Assembly: GCA_035041965.1 (NCBI GenBank) | Contig: JAPYMA010000318.1 | Location: 124,001-188,000 of the forward strand | Source: Anisakis pegreffii | Taxonomy: Eukaryota > Nematoda > Chromadorea > Rhabditida > Anisakidae | DNA length: 64,000 nucleotides | Direction: 5' to 3' | In this document: positions 1 to 12,400 of the stretch, piece after piece | Position numbering within the stretch: the stretch's first letter is position 1 | Layout: each line of letters begins with the position of its first letter | The notes under the pieces: generated by a model | What the model was told of the DNA's origin: nothing | Seen by the model: only the letters and a program-made list of their open reading frames with translations | Databases searched by the model: none | Made by a program: the position numbers and the translations under genes

Positions 1-595
1 ACCTCCTTTTTATATTGTCGTTTGTATTTGTAACATTTCCACATCAATATCTACGAGAACAATTCAAATAAAACTTCTCGCTGTGTGTATGAATATACAA
101 AATTGATTGTGTTTGATTCCATCCTGTAACACATTAGTTCTCAACCTTTTTTTGCCCTGTATATCTCCTAGAAAATTTCAGGATGCCTTCACACTCTTTC
201 CGTACCTCACTCAACCTCTCTCATCGCACCCCTGATTGAGGAACCTTGCTCTAATGGTTTCGTTATCGGATAATGGCATGAATTCAGAACGCTGAAATGT
301 CTCGAACGCGAAATGAAATGAGTGCCACATCAAACGAAGGATAACGGAATTATTGATAATACTGTTAACGAACCGCAACAATAACAAATATCATCGCAGC
401 ACCGAACATGGCAACAATAGCAGTCCTTCGTTCCCTGCAAACTCAATCGAATTTATTCGGCTGTTTAAGGACATCCGCCATTAATCAGATTTTTCTGCAA
501 TCCATCAAACTTTCCAGCATCGAAAAGTCCTGGTGCTGGATGATTGAGCAAACTATAAAATTAAATCGACGAAAAAATTAACGAGAAATGATTAC
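1..595. other. Probable let-23 intron, no exon seen
   Basis: No reading frame with convincing splice signals or EGFR resemblance is visible on the minus strand here. Because the LET-23 ectodomain ends at the exon just to the right and no transmembrane segment is found, this stretch is most simply an intron leading to exons beyond the window edge. Confidence 0.4.
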
Positions 596-3500
596 GTTCG
601 TGCCCTGACCGCGATCGGATCCAATGATTGACATAACTTGTCATCCGTCTGGTAAGGCTTATCCGCGGGACACGCCTCAATACAGAGCTGAAAAACTTGT
701 TGTACATATTCCGCTAGCATATTTACGAGAGTTGTTTACTGTTAGAAAGAGATGAAAAACAATGCATGCATTCCCACTAACTTTGACATTTTGATCCGTG
801 TAAATCGCCGCATGGGCGCATTTCGAGCAATCAAATGGTGTATCACCACTACAACCACTATTCTGATCACAATATTCATGACACGTACGACATTCACCAA
901 TTCCATCTGCCGATTCATTTCTTACCAAGTAGGAATTTGTACTGAAATTTTCGTACTCAGATTCGACGAATTTACAAAATTACTTTCAACACTCAGTAAC
1001 TTCCTTGCTCGAAGTTTTAAAAACTAATTCATCACTGGAAGCAATAGAATCGGAAGAATTGCGAAATAATAAGAGTGAAACACAAAAAAGAAGTGGGACC
1101 CCTGGCTCGAAACTCAACAAGTTCCAACACTGAAATTGTTCGATTCCGAAGATTACTCTTACTCGACAATGAATCTCTAAATCCTCAACTCACCGATCGC
1201 ACTCCATTGTGCAGTAATCGTTAATGGTGTGACTTGTCCGAGTTAAATAATGTGCGCATTTGCATTTATGATAATGAACCGAAGTACCATAGCCGGTGCA
1301 TGTAAGACATTCTGGCAAGCATTCCTCACATTCCTATTAATCAATTAATAAAATCAAATCGCAAGCAAAGAAAAAAAACACAAGTCTTGCGGCATGCTTC
1401 GACGTCTAGAAAATACTATTATCCAGAAAAGTATGATAGCACTTTATTTTGTTAGCAGTTAGTTCCTAGAAGAATATTTGATCGATTTTGCGAACAAAAA
1501 GTGGCCGTAAATTTCCTCTAAACGAAATAAAAGAAATAATGAGAAATTCAACGTCAGTTTAAGAAAACCTACAAACTGCTCCACGTAAGCTCTGCCAGAC
1601 GTTGTATAGTAGTTGGTGAGGTTGTTATCCATACATACTTCTTTCGGTTTACCGTACGATATGAGACATTCGTAACGATCACATGTTCGACACACTCGTT
1701 TCGCATGTAAACATTTATTGCAACCACCAGCTCCCAAATTACTACCAGCACCGGTACAACTGAGGAAAGAATATAATGTAAGGGATAAAATGGATCTTAT
1801 CGTCAGAAGTAGAGTTCGACGGCAAACTCAAATTTTGCGATACTTCATGGGCTCATGTTATCAGTATGCTTCACGATTACCACTCTCATTTGTGGACCAT
1901 GAATAAAATATTAACGACGCATCAAAGCGCTTAGTCTTTGGTAAAACTCACAATCAGCTAAAATGTTGAATGGGAACTTACCCGAAATCATAGCATGCAG
2001 CATTGCAAGGTAGGCAAGTGTTAGCATCTTGGTAATGTGTTGTTGGACACTTTGCAAGACACTCAATACCACCTCCTTGCTGTAATGCGACATGTTTGCA
2101 CTTTGTACAATTCAATGCCGTCTCACCGTTACATGTCACGCATTCGTCATCGCACCTCTTACACTTTTTATCATCTTCTATGTAAAAACTGAAAAAAGTT
2201 GAATGCTCTTAAAAAATTGATAATCTATTTTTGAAGCATTATTTGTGTGTAGCATAAACCACTTACCCGACTTTGGGACAATGATTAGCACATCTGTCAC
2301 CCATATCAAAACGCTCACATTCAAGACACATCGTTGGACCACTACCCCAACACCCAGCGCTCTGTTTACAAGCCTTATCACAAACATGCGACAAATTCGC
2401 TGCAACAAATTATTCACAGATTCATAGCAAATGAGTGAGTAAACAAATGAAATTTAAAAAATTAAACAACGAAACGAATGAAACTGATGCTTACTACACA
2501 GTTCTGGATTCCTGTTTCGAATAATGCGTGACTTACTGCCACCATCTTCAACGATCATTTCAATTATCCTCGGCCAAGAATCATTCATCGTGTCCACATA
2601 GCAAAGATTCATATTCGAGCCAATGTAGACTCTACCATTGCTAATCCTTTTCAATGATCGTAATCCCAGTTGACGTAAATTCAGGTTATTACTTATCGAT
2701 AAAGCATGATTATCTCTGAAATGCAAACTGTTTATGTGCCCAATTAAGAATCACATCTAAAGACATAATGAAGTTCATCTTTCAGCGACCATATTTATTT
2801 CCAAAATATAATACCACATAAGCACATAGCACAAAAATAATGTAGCATAGCAATGAACCTTCCACAAAATGTAATGATGAGCCAAAGCGACCCTGAACAA
2901 TTCCAAAAATAAAATGTCAGTATTAATAAGAATGGTTCAGGAAGAATGTGAATCAACTAACGATAACTTTCTGCCCTCTATTGTTCCGAGATTACGCAAA
3001 AAATTTAAGGAACGTGGTGTGTATTCACCAGCTTGAATGTCCACATATTCCGTGACCACTTTAACACTACTTAATGCTTCGAGCATTTCTTCAGTTAGCG
3101 CAGGAACCTGCGTTGAAGTGCTGCAAGAAATCAGTATTCATTTACAGACTTAATATTTTGCAATTGTTGTCAGAAAAGACCTGCATCGTTCCACGAAGTT
3201 ATAATCTCGTGGAGTGGATCTAACTTAGTGGTTCTCAGAGGAAATTTCAAGGAGACGGTGAGGAATTGAAGGGCAATGAGTGGTTGAAAATGATGATTGG
3301 CAGAAGAACAGATTATGAGGAAATGAATTCGGTAACAAGACAGTTGCTTCCATCAAGATCCATAATCCCAATAGTTTCATAGGTAGTCAACGTGGAAAGA
3401 ACTCACAGCCTCAACTTATAAAAACGACCCCTCACACAACAAATTCGTATAATCTTCTGAGGCATTTTTACGAGATCTACTGTAGGAAGGTGCTGATAAA

Positions 3501-6500
3501 TCAAGGCCCCAAAAAAGTTACAGAAACGGTGATTTAGCCGTTTAGATTGTGAGGAATTGAAGGTCAGACAGTTCGTTTCCTATTGACATCAGCAATGACG
3601 TGCAACATTTATGGTTTCCGTACACGAAAATAAGTTTTAAAATCAACTCACATCGGCTGAATAATCGAAACAAATTTTCTATGCGGTTCGAAGGTGTGTC
3701 GTAATAATTTAATATAACCCTCTATGAGAGTGCAATTTTGAAGATTTTTGATATTAATCGCATCGATAGGTTCGTTAAGAACACAAGCTGAAAGAAATGA
3801 AATGAATTAGATTTGAACAGCAATGCTCAAAGAAAACATGATTATAATAACCTCGAACAATAACGGCTGTACAGGAAAACAGTGACTTTTGATGACTCAG
3901 AATTTCGAACTTGCTTGCACATGATTTTATTGAGATAAGCTACAGGAGCGCCAAAACGAATGAAATCTGATTACAACTGAGTAAACTCCTACTTTTCGGG
4001 CAAATACCCTTTGGACATTTCTCGCATACACGCGTATTCTTGTCTGGATCATGCCAGTAGCCTTCTCTGCAGTGAACAACACAGTGTGCTCCCTGAATGA
4101 GCGTTTCGTCTGAAAGTAATGCTAAATAAATAAGTGAATAAATAGCACAATATGCCAAAATGCGAAATCAATAGATAAATTACAAAAACAGTACTGAAAA
4201 TCATGTCTTGCATTTACGAAAATACGAATGTTTAACATGCATGCCTGGACAACGCTCCACACAGTAACGATCGTACGTATACCGTGGATTCGGGTGATTC
4301 ACAGTCATCATTTTTGTTCGATCATAGGACGTTAGACCGTTACATTGATCGACGCACTGAGAGTCTTGTTCCAAATGAGCACATGCCTGTTGATGAATGG
4401 AATTTGTTGATGAAGAATAACTGATATAATACACAAATATTACAATGGGAATTATTCATTAAGCTGACAAGCCCTTCGGAACTATAAATAAAAGCGGAAA
4501 GACGAAGAGCAAATATATACAAAGTTCAAGCACTAAAAAACGAGACTAGAATTGAAGAATGCTTCTTAAAATTGCCTTACAATGCACTCATCTTTCCCTG
4601 GACCGTAGCAGCCAGCAGCGCACGATGTGTCACAGCATCCGGTATCGTTGCCTTTAAGATAGCACATTCCAGAAGCACACTTCTTTGGACATATGCTACG
4701 GTATATTGTTTGACATTTGTCTGCACCACATCCCCAACAATGCCCATTGCATTCTGGAGCACATTCCAGTGATGAATTGCAACTTCCAAAATTATTCGCA
4801 TCAAATCGAAGTCTTGACTCGTCGGCGATCTGCAAAATGGTATCTTTTGTAAATTTCCAACGATGCTTTTGTAAATTATGAACGAAGCAGTTACACAGAG
4901 AAATTTTCATTTAGCCAATCAGCGGTTTGCAGTAATCAACTTGCTAGCTTACTGCTACAGTATCTGTGTTGAACTCACCTCATTGAATAGAACTGTTTGC
5001 TCCCAGTTGCACAAATAATCATTGCTTGATAAAACAATGAAGCCCCGCTCGACACCTGAATTTGCATAGTAATCAGTATCAATGATCAAAGAACGTTTTA
5101 TTGAATCACTAAGCAATGCATTAATCAAATTCAGAGCTGATAATATTTTCGAATGATGGAATTCATCATCTTTACAGCTAGGTTATAGGTTTCATGCGAA
5201 ATTAAACACGCTCCATTGACACAGGTCATTCGGACATCTTCAGTTTGTGAAAATGTTTGAAATTGCAACTTGATTTAACGGCTATATCGTCCGATTCAAC
5301 TCAATGGAACCGCGACGATCTAAATGTGAAGATAATGCTGAGAGATGAAACAACTTCGGAAATTGCTTCGAACTGTAAAATATCTACATCTGTAAACAAA
5401 GTTATCTCACGATACTTACTTCTCAATTTTGGCAAATTAATGTACTTCAAATTTTTATTATTAATGATATGTACAGCCGCGACGTCTTCGTGCCGAACGT
5501 CACCCCAAATGATTTCCAGATTCCGCAGTGTGATACTTTCGAATTCATTCGAATAGATTAACAAGTAGCCGGTTATCTGAACGAGCGAATTCATGCTTAA
5601 TTAATAATATTAATTGGCAAGGGCCACCTAACTCACAATCAGTGGGCAGTTTTCAAACATGTTTGTTGATGATCTCGAATGTATAAGTGCTTATGCAATT
5701 CAAAGTGAATGGTTCCAGCCGATCTCTTGTTCGATTATTTTTTTGTAATAATAATGGCAATATTGATAATACTACTATTACTACTGCTACTAATAATAAT
5801 GACAGTGATGATAATACCTTGGTTGACCGATTGATGCGTGCACGAAGGTATTTGCGGAACGTTTCGACGCAAAGTGTCAGCGGTCGCCGCACAGATGTCT
5901 TAACACTGGATGCGGTGTACGTGTGCGATTGGCTAATACATTGAGTCTTTAGCGGACTAATGATTATGCATCAAAGTATGAATATGCTATCTATGAACAT
6001 GCTATGGACAGGTTAGGTATGAACATGTATTCATGTGGGACAAACTTGTGGTATTGATGGCTACCTCGATGCAAAAATGGGAATCAAATAGATAAGTAAT
6101 GGACGTGATGACAATGTTATTAATAATAGTGATAGTAATAATAGCCAGTAAGTGATAAAAGTAGCAGCGGTAAAAATAACAAAAGTAATAGTAGTAATAA
6201 TAATAATGCCATAACAATAATGGTGATTATAATGATAATAATAATGATAATGCTAATGATGATTTTCGATGAAGATCGCCTCTTATATTTATTTTCTTTG
6301 TAATTTTTGCTCATGAGCTAAAATTTCAGTACGAGCTCTCCTGAGTGCCTATTACGCATATGCAGCGAACATGGCTTCCTTTGGTCTGCATGCTTCATAC
6401 ACGCAAGATGTTGCTTGTATGAGGTTGACCGCTCTCACTTTTGTAAAGGGGTGAGCGTTCACAGTAAACCGTTCCTTCTGTTGAGCATGCTCCGTTACCA

Positions 6501-9462
6501 TTCTTGCAAACTTTACATTGCTCTCCTTCACATCTCTTCTCATAGAGGCAGACATGTTTCTGTTAGTTGCTGTTTTAGTGATGGTGTTGGTACCGCAACA
6601 ACATTCACATCAACATCCATTTTTGGATTATTTTACGGACTTTAATGATGAAATCGTTCATGATCAGTGGTGCTTTGAGGACAGCAAGATCCTCTGTTTA
6701 ACAATGAAAAGGGACGGCAGCAATCAAATGTATCACAACGATTATGTCTCGCCCTAAAAACATTGAAGCAAGGTATTAAATGTTGTGAAATACAAGTGGT
6801 AAAGGAAAGGGCTTCGTGGTAATGAGCCAAGATCTGGATTAAAGATTAACCATGCAACACCTTTCGGATAGAAACACGTATGTCAACGGCGCAAAACCAA
6901 CTTTGCAAAACAACTGCAAACAGGGCAAACGCACTTAGGAAATGATATGTGCCAAACGCAACATTGGTGATTACCAATTAACAAATAACCCACCTAGATG
7001 TCCTATGATATATTTAGTTACAATAATTCACAAACTCAAAGAAAATGACTCAGCCACTGCTGACGCCAGCAAAATGAAGGTACGTCCAATAATCTCAGGA
7101 TGTGATGACCATTCGGATCAGGTGTGTTATTGATACTGTTGTTATTATTATTGTTATTATTATTACTATTATTATTTTTACCGCTGCTACTTTTATCACT
7201 TACTGGCTATTATTACTATCACTATTATTAATAACATTGTCATCACGTCCATTACTTATCTATTTGATTCCCATTTTTGCATCGAGGTAGCCATCAATAC
7301 CACAAGTTTCTCCCACATGAATACATGTTCATACCTAACCTGTCCATAGCATGTTCATAGATAGCATCAGTGTTGGGCAATAGCGCGCTATTCCGCTAGT
7401 CCGCTAATAGCGAATAGCGGAATAGCGGAATAGCGATATCGGAAGTTCAAGTGAATAGCGGAATAGCGATAGCGGGAACGGCGCTATCGCTGTTCGATAG
7501 CGAGCAACCTCCGCTATATTCCGCTATCTTCCGCTATCAGTTTATTTACAGTACAGAATCTGTTACAACAACAAGCAATCATGACTTCTTCGGCGTTATA
7601 TCAACGCCTGTCGACAAATCGCACGAAAAGTCCTTGAAAAAGAGAGCAAAAAAGATCGCTGAAGAATGGTTAGATGGAGAACTCGAAAATAGTCTGGGGG
7701 ATGCAACTTTTATGAATGACACGTGCTTCGTTAAACTGTTTATCAGGTCCACATATTGTTGGTCATACTTGTTTTAGCTACTTTATAATGTTTTCCATGC
7801 TTGTTTTAACAATACTTGTTCATCACCTATTGTTTCTACTTCAGATATTAATACCTCTAGCATGACTTCAAGTAGTTAAAAATTTTCAGATATAACACAG
7901 CCATGCCTTCTGGGGCACCAGTGGAGCGCATGTTTTCGCTAGGAAAGGATATCATGCAAGCGAAGCGGTCGAGAATTTCCGATAGATTATTCAATATGTT
8001 GATGTTTATCAAAGGAAACGAGAAATTATGAGCATTTTGGGCGCTGTTTTGATGATGTTTTCGCTGTTGAACTGTTGTGTTTCATGCTGATGTGTTTCTG
8101 TTGTTGTTTTTTTATAACATGCTGTCGACCAAATTTAATGATATGACATTCGACTCACTGATTGTGAGGTAGTTTTCGAAAGTGGCACTTTAGGAAGGAG
8201 AGGATTTTTGGTGATGATACTTCAGGAAAAAGGGGATCTTTTTGTGACAATACCCTACGAAGAACATTTTTTGATGATAATACTGTTGCGGTTTTTTGTT
8301 ATGTTCCTGTTGTTTCTTCATAATGTGCTGTTGACAAAATTTATTGATATAATATTCGATGTGCTAATATAGTTTATGTGTGTCTGTTATTGTTGTTTTT
8401 ATATAACATGCTGTTGACCAAATTTATTGATATAATATTCGGTGTGCTGATATAGTTTGTATGTTTCTGTTGTTGTCGTTTTTTCACAATATGTTGTTAA
8501 CCAAACCTATTGATATGACATTCGGTTCACTGACATAGTTTTCGAAAGTGACTGATAAACTTTCGATGATGTTTTTGCTGTTAAGATGTTTTGTTGTGGC
8601 CTTTTTTAATGATGCTGTTGTTGTTTTAATGTTGTTTGTGTTCTATTGTTTTAAATTTTTTTAATGTTTAAATATGTCCTATTGTCATAAAATAAAATTT
8701 ATTTTCTCGTGAAAGTCTACTTCCGTAATGTTTCTCACATTTAGTTCAAAAATGCGTGTTGATTAATGAAAGTTTTGAATCATTTAGTGGTGTAATGAGG
8801 TTTTTAAAGTAGGCGATAGCGATAGCGATAGCGGTAGCGGTAGCGGTAGCGATAGCGCTCCGCTATCGATTCGGTGGGTAATAGCGATAGCGGTAGCGGA
8901 CCAGCGGAAGTCTTTTCGATAGCGGAATAGCGATAGCGCGCTATCGTTTTTCGATAGCGCGCCCAACACTGGATAGCATATTCATACTTTGATGCATAAT
9001 CATTAGTCCGCTAAAGACTCAATGTATTAGCCAATCGCACACGTACACCGCATCCAGTGTTAATACATCTGTGCGGCGATCGCTGACACTTTGCGTCGAA
9101 ACGTTCCGCAAATACCTTCGTGCACGCATCAATCGGTCAACCAAGGTATTGTCATCACTATCATTATTCTTATCATTAAAAAAACTTGAAAATACGGTGT
9201 TGAAAATATCTTAGCGCTATTTCACAACTTTCTTTGTAGCTTATGAGTTTATAAATGAATCGAGTACTCAAAAATACCTGTTGAATATGATCTAAGAATG
9301 AGAACAACTGCTCTGGATCAGTTCCATTCAAATGCTCTCTTCGAATGTGTGTAATCTCAAGATTGCCATAAACACGCGTACAATTCTCGTATTGTTTACG
9401 CAGTTGTTCTATGCGGTTCTCATCTTGTAGCTCAGCACGACTATTATCGCTTCCCGAACACA
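596..9462 (-). CDS. let-23: LET-23-like EGF receptor, ectodomain (partial)
   Basis: This is a receptor tyrosine kinase of the EGFR family; in nematodes LET-23 binds LIN-3/EGF at the plasma membrane and signals through Ras in vulval and other fates (family knowledge). Exons read from the minus strand, 5' to 3': 9278-9462, 5420-5576, 4979-5055, 4581-4829, 4218-4386, 3993-4109, 3652-3787, 2968-3120, 2495-2715, 2267-2399, 1982-2188, 1573-1759, 1194-1333, 782-941, and about 596 or 610 to 687. Every junction between these keeps phase. Exons 1-3 form receptor L domain 1 (YENCTRVYGNLEITHI; SITLRNLEIIWGDV; SSNDYLCNWEQ). Exons 4-6 are the first Cys-rich region (CNGHCWGCGADKC). Exons 7-9 form L domain 2 (IKNLQNCTLIEGY; LRQLGLRSLKRISNG; GSNMNLCYVDT). 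Exons 10-15 are a long second Cys-rich region (ACKQSAGCWGSGP; GFYIEDDKKCKRCDDEC). About 790 residues are present, fitting the extended ectodomain of nematode EGFRs. Transmembrane and kinase domains are absent and should lie left of base 1. The last donor is ambiguous (610 or 596). Intron 1 of this set, between the two L1 exons, carries the transposon nest described separately. Confidence 0.93.
6350..6560 (-). mobile_element. PLE linker / GIY-YIG region relic
   Basis: On the minus strand one frame reads LYEKRCEGEQCKVCKNGNG then ACSTEGTVY. The spacing of cysteines followed by a G-x-V-Y motif resembles the linker and start of the GIY-YIG endonuclease in Penelope-like retroelements (family knowledge). 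The frame is lost shortly after, and another frame continues open to 6352, consistent with a frameshifted relic. It lies inside the inverted-repeat core. Confidence 0.45.
6960..7115 (+). mobile_element. PLE reverse transcriptase fragment
   Basis: A plus-strand frame reads NNPPRCPMIYLVTIIHKL and, 14 residues on, KVRPIISG. This matches the pattern of the N-terminal RT motifs of Penelope-like elements (P-x-x-Y-x-x-x-K-I-H-K ... RPI-S), with changes such as TIIHK for PKIHK. It is a short fragment, in opposite orientation to the linker relic at 6350-6560, so the core seems to join pieces of two copies. Confidence 0.5.
7541..8031 (+). pseudogene. hAT transposase C-terminal remnant
   Basis: An open frame through 7746 ends in a donor-like AG/GTCC and joins in phase with 7890-8031 after a TTTTCAG acceptor. 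The second part reads YNTAMPSGAPVERMFSLG then DIMQAKRSRISDRLFNMLMF, the hAT C-terminal dimerisation motif (usually P-S-S-A-P-VERxFSxxG ... RxRLSD). It ends in TGA at 8029-8031. The N-terminal BED finger and catalytic core are missing, so the element cannot encode a full transposase. The first half (STPVDKSHEKSLKKRAKKIA) is not itself diagnostic. Confidence 0.8.
8092..8540 (+). repeat. Degenerate ~80-bp repeats inside the hAT element
   Basis: Four related units start near 8095, 8305, 8384 and 8465. Each has a T-rich TTGTTGTTTTT start, then ATAACATGCTGTTGACC and ATTGATATAATATTCG. The last three are near-contiguous with a period of about 80 bp; the first is separated by diverged sequence. They lie 3' of the transposase remnant and may be expanded non-coding DNA of the element. 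Confidence 0.7.
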
Positions 9463-12400
9463 CTGCAATAAATTAATTCACTTTTTTCACGATGATAGAA
9501 CACTGCAAACAAAAGTTGGAGAAATATGCATATGGCGGCTGGGTGGAAGTGCGGACGAGTGATGCACACGAATTGTTGCCTCTGAAATGTCACAAATGAA
9601 GATGTAGTGCTGACACAATGAGTGCTGTCTGAGGTGGTGTCTTGTTACGATTGATCAGGGATTCTACATGTGAAACTATCTCAAAAGAGACATTCCCAGG
9701 GTAAATGTTGCAAAAACACACTGTACAAAATTAACAAGCAAAACGTGATTATCAAACGTAGTAATTATTTTTGAGTCAAATGAATCAACTGTTTTCACAG
9801 TGACATTTTGTGACACCATGTGAACAAACAGGTTGAAAGCAAAGCCAAAAACATATTTTGCATGACCGATTTCTTTTGAGCTCAAAATTTCATGCTTTCA
9901 GCAGATAAGCAACACGTCATCGTTCCGATGGAACTTAACTGGATGTTTCTTATCCGACACACAGATGTCATGCGTTTACGTATAACTGATGCGTTCTATA
10001 ATAATTCGACTACACCCCGGTTGGTGTCAATCCGCGGTGACATACCACTTCAGTGAAGAAGTTACGAACTGTCTGATCGTAAGCTATTATTGTATATCTG
10101 AACGCAATAGTTTTTTGAGTGCTTTCGCCTAATAGTCAATGAACTTCGAGAGTGGAGGACTGAAATGGCGTTGAAAGTGAATCTTATACGAATTCAATGT
10201 TTGCACTCGAACAATTTGCACATTGCACACGTGCTATGATGTGGCACTCAGAGTTGTTTTCATCATTGCTTCATTTCAATAGCTCATGAAAGTATTTCTT
10301 AACACAAAAAGCCACGTCAACCATGATTATTTGTCAGCTCACTCAATGCCTTTGGCGATGACTATCAGATTTCTAAAGATGCTTTGAAAGTATGTTCTTC
10401 CGCTTTTTGTGCTCCTTTTAATGGAAGATGCCTTTTTTGCTCATGTGCTTTCAAGGAGAAATGATTTTGAATGAAAAAATACAAAATAGATTCATCAGAT
10501 AAATTCATAAATTCATCCCTTTTTTGATGTTGTCGTTCTAGTTTTTAGCACTTAATGCAACATCATGCACAAGGCAGCTGCATAAGATACTCAGCATCTT
10601 ACAGAACAATCACAGGCTAACGAACCACATTTTGCTGGGTCGTTGCATGATGAACGCCATAATTTGCCCGCGCCATTAACACCACAATGAACCAGCGAAT
10701 GGAAAATAATTAAGAAAAGTAGTGCGAAACAAGTGGAATTGTTGAAATTATTATTTGCAGGTGAATACATTATATTTTCAGATGGTCAGTTTGCTACTGG
10801 CAGTGATAGGTCAATGAGTAACCACTTAGAACAGAACTGAACAGAAATGAATTGGAAGCGCAATCCAATCGAAGAAATAAACTGAGCGTTACTTGATCTT
10901 TCAATGAGACCAACAACCGAGAGTGTACTGAACAACAACTAGAAGATATGAACGGACTAAGCGAAATTGTATTTGGATTATTTGCAACTAATCGAAACAA
11001 ATGGCTGGGTAATGCAATCACATCCAAAACATCACTTATTCGTGCGCAACTAAATATCATTATATGACGTTTGCTATAGGTCGAAAATTCACTTTCACTA
11101 ATTGCCATTTGCAAACGCTTATTCATATTTTTAGTTGTTTCTATACAAATACGTCAGCTTTGTGTCATTCTATATTATGCCATCTCTCAAACGATGAATC
11201 CTTTACCTAAACAAACTTCATGCGCATTCCCGCTTAACAGTATCTCCCCCTACGGTATTTCCTTTCTATGCGACACTCGAAATTACGATCAAACAACTGG
11301 GAGACTACAGTGCGAACAGACAGTTGCATATATCCTCAAAAAAGAATATTCGAAAGGGATATGACAAAAACCTTTGATGATGTTCGATGAATTTTAATGC
11401 TATCAGATGACATGTTAATATATCCAATCAGACACACATTTTTACCTATTTATTCATCCGTAATGTGATAACAAGTACCTCTCCCTAGAGTGTTTCCTTT
11501 TTAAGTTAATTTAAGTTTGGACTACGCTCTGCTGCGTTGCAATACATGATGTCTGGCGACCATCTGAAAGTATTCGTTCATATGCGTGTCTAATCCCATC
11601 CGAATTTGTTCATTTTTAGCTAATATAAAGCGACAAAGCGATCAGCTACGCAAAAAACGCCAGTTAAATGTGAAGAAGTTCCTACAAACCATTTATAAAT
11701 AAACAGATGCGTGATGGAAATAAATCATAAATCTAAAAACAAATCAAAGAATGCAAGTGCATTTCAGAGGAATTTTTTATGCGTTTAAGTAGTTGCATTG
11801 ATGTTTGTGCACATTTCTTCGCAAATATTTATTCACTTATTCGGTCGTTCAATTGCCAGCGTTAACTTGCCACCGTGAACTGTTTGAATTTGTTCGCTTA
11901 GCTCTGCTGGCTTTTGCTAAACCTTTTTTCATAATAATGATCGTTATTGTTGGTTTTTGTCGTCTAGTTGGTCATTCCTCACAGATTATCACACATTCAA
12001 GCGAACGATGTGTTTCAATAATGTTTTATAGTTCATTCATGCAGTACTACGTATGTGAAATATCTAGGCATTCTTTAGATGCTCGAATATTTGCGGTAAC
12101 GAGACGGAGAAGCATCGAGGAGTTGGTTTCTCATTTCCATTCTACTCGACGTATTTGAACGGCCATACTGCAATTCACTCGCAAACTACTGTGTTTCACT
12201 ACATAAGTGGGCAGTTTTCCATGCTTAAACTGAATTTTGACAAATCCACACCGTATGGAATTTCGAAAATCTTCTTTGCATTCTAGTGATATATTCAACG
12301 AAGTAATCATATTTTTGCAACGGGCAGACGATATTCACAAATTAGCAAAAGCAATTAAAACTCTGCAGAACTGAATGAAGTTTTCCACACTGAGACGAGA

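Larger units (their letters stand above)
7368..8971 (+). mobile_element. Internally deleted hAT transposon with 8-bp TSD
   Basis: The element starts CAGTGTTGGGC and ends with the inverted match GCCCAACACTG. It is flanked by a perfect 8-bp direct duplication, GATAGCAT, at 7360-7367 and 8972-8979; 8-bp duplications and CAG-type ends are hallmarks of hAT elements. Both ends are packed with short subterminal repeats of the type TAGCGATAGCGG (7376-7545 and 8814-8960). Only the C-terminal part of a transposase remains. Its insertion into one arm of the older inverted repeat makes it the younger event. Length is 1,604 bp. Confidence 0.93.
5783..9178. repeat. Long inverted repeat (foldback) in let-23 intron
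   Basis: The left arm (about 5783-6255) is repeated as its reverse complement in the right arm (about 7130-7367 and 8980-9178). The match includes unique-looking sequence, such as the part around 5821-6000 matching 8980-9150, and ends in TAA-rich low-complexity DNA. The right arm is interrupted by a hAT element. Without that insertion the arms are each about 450 bp around a core of about 0.9 kb (6256-7130), which contains Penelope-like fragments. The outer ends are AT-rich and no convincing target duplication was found, so borders are approximate. It may be a foldback element or two head-to-head PLE copies. Confidence 0.8.

Noticed and set aside
1718..2427. Plus-strand ORFs opposite let-23 exons
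   Set aside because: Antisense shadows of Cys-rich receptor exons.
5687..5944. Plus ORF near the inverted-repeat left arm
   Set aside because: Asn/Asp runs come from TAA-type repeats and the rest is repeat arm sequence.
6554..6757. Plus frame with signal-peptide-like start MFLLVAVLVMVLV
   Set aside because: It is partly antisense to the PLE linker relic and lies within transposon core DNA; the hydrophobic run is likely fortuitous.
11805..12158. 117-codon plus ORF
   Set aside because: No ATG at its start; the residue pattern is not convincing and no splice sites frame it.
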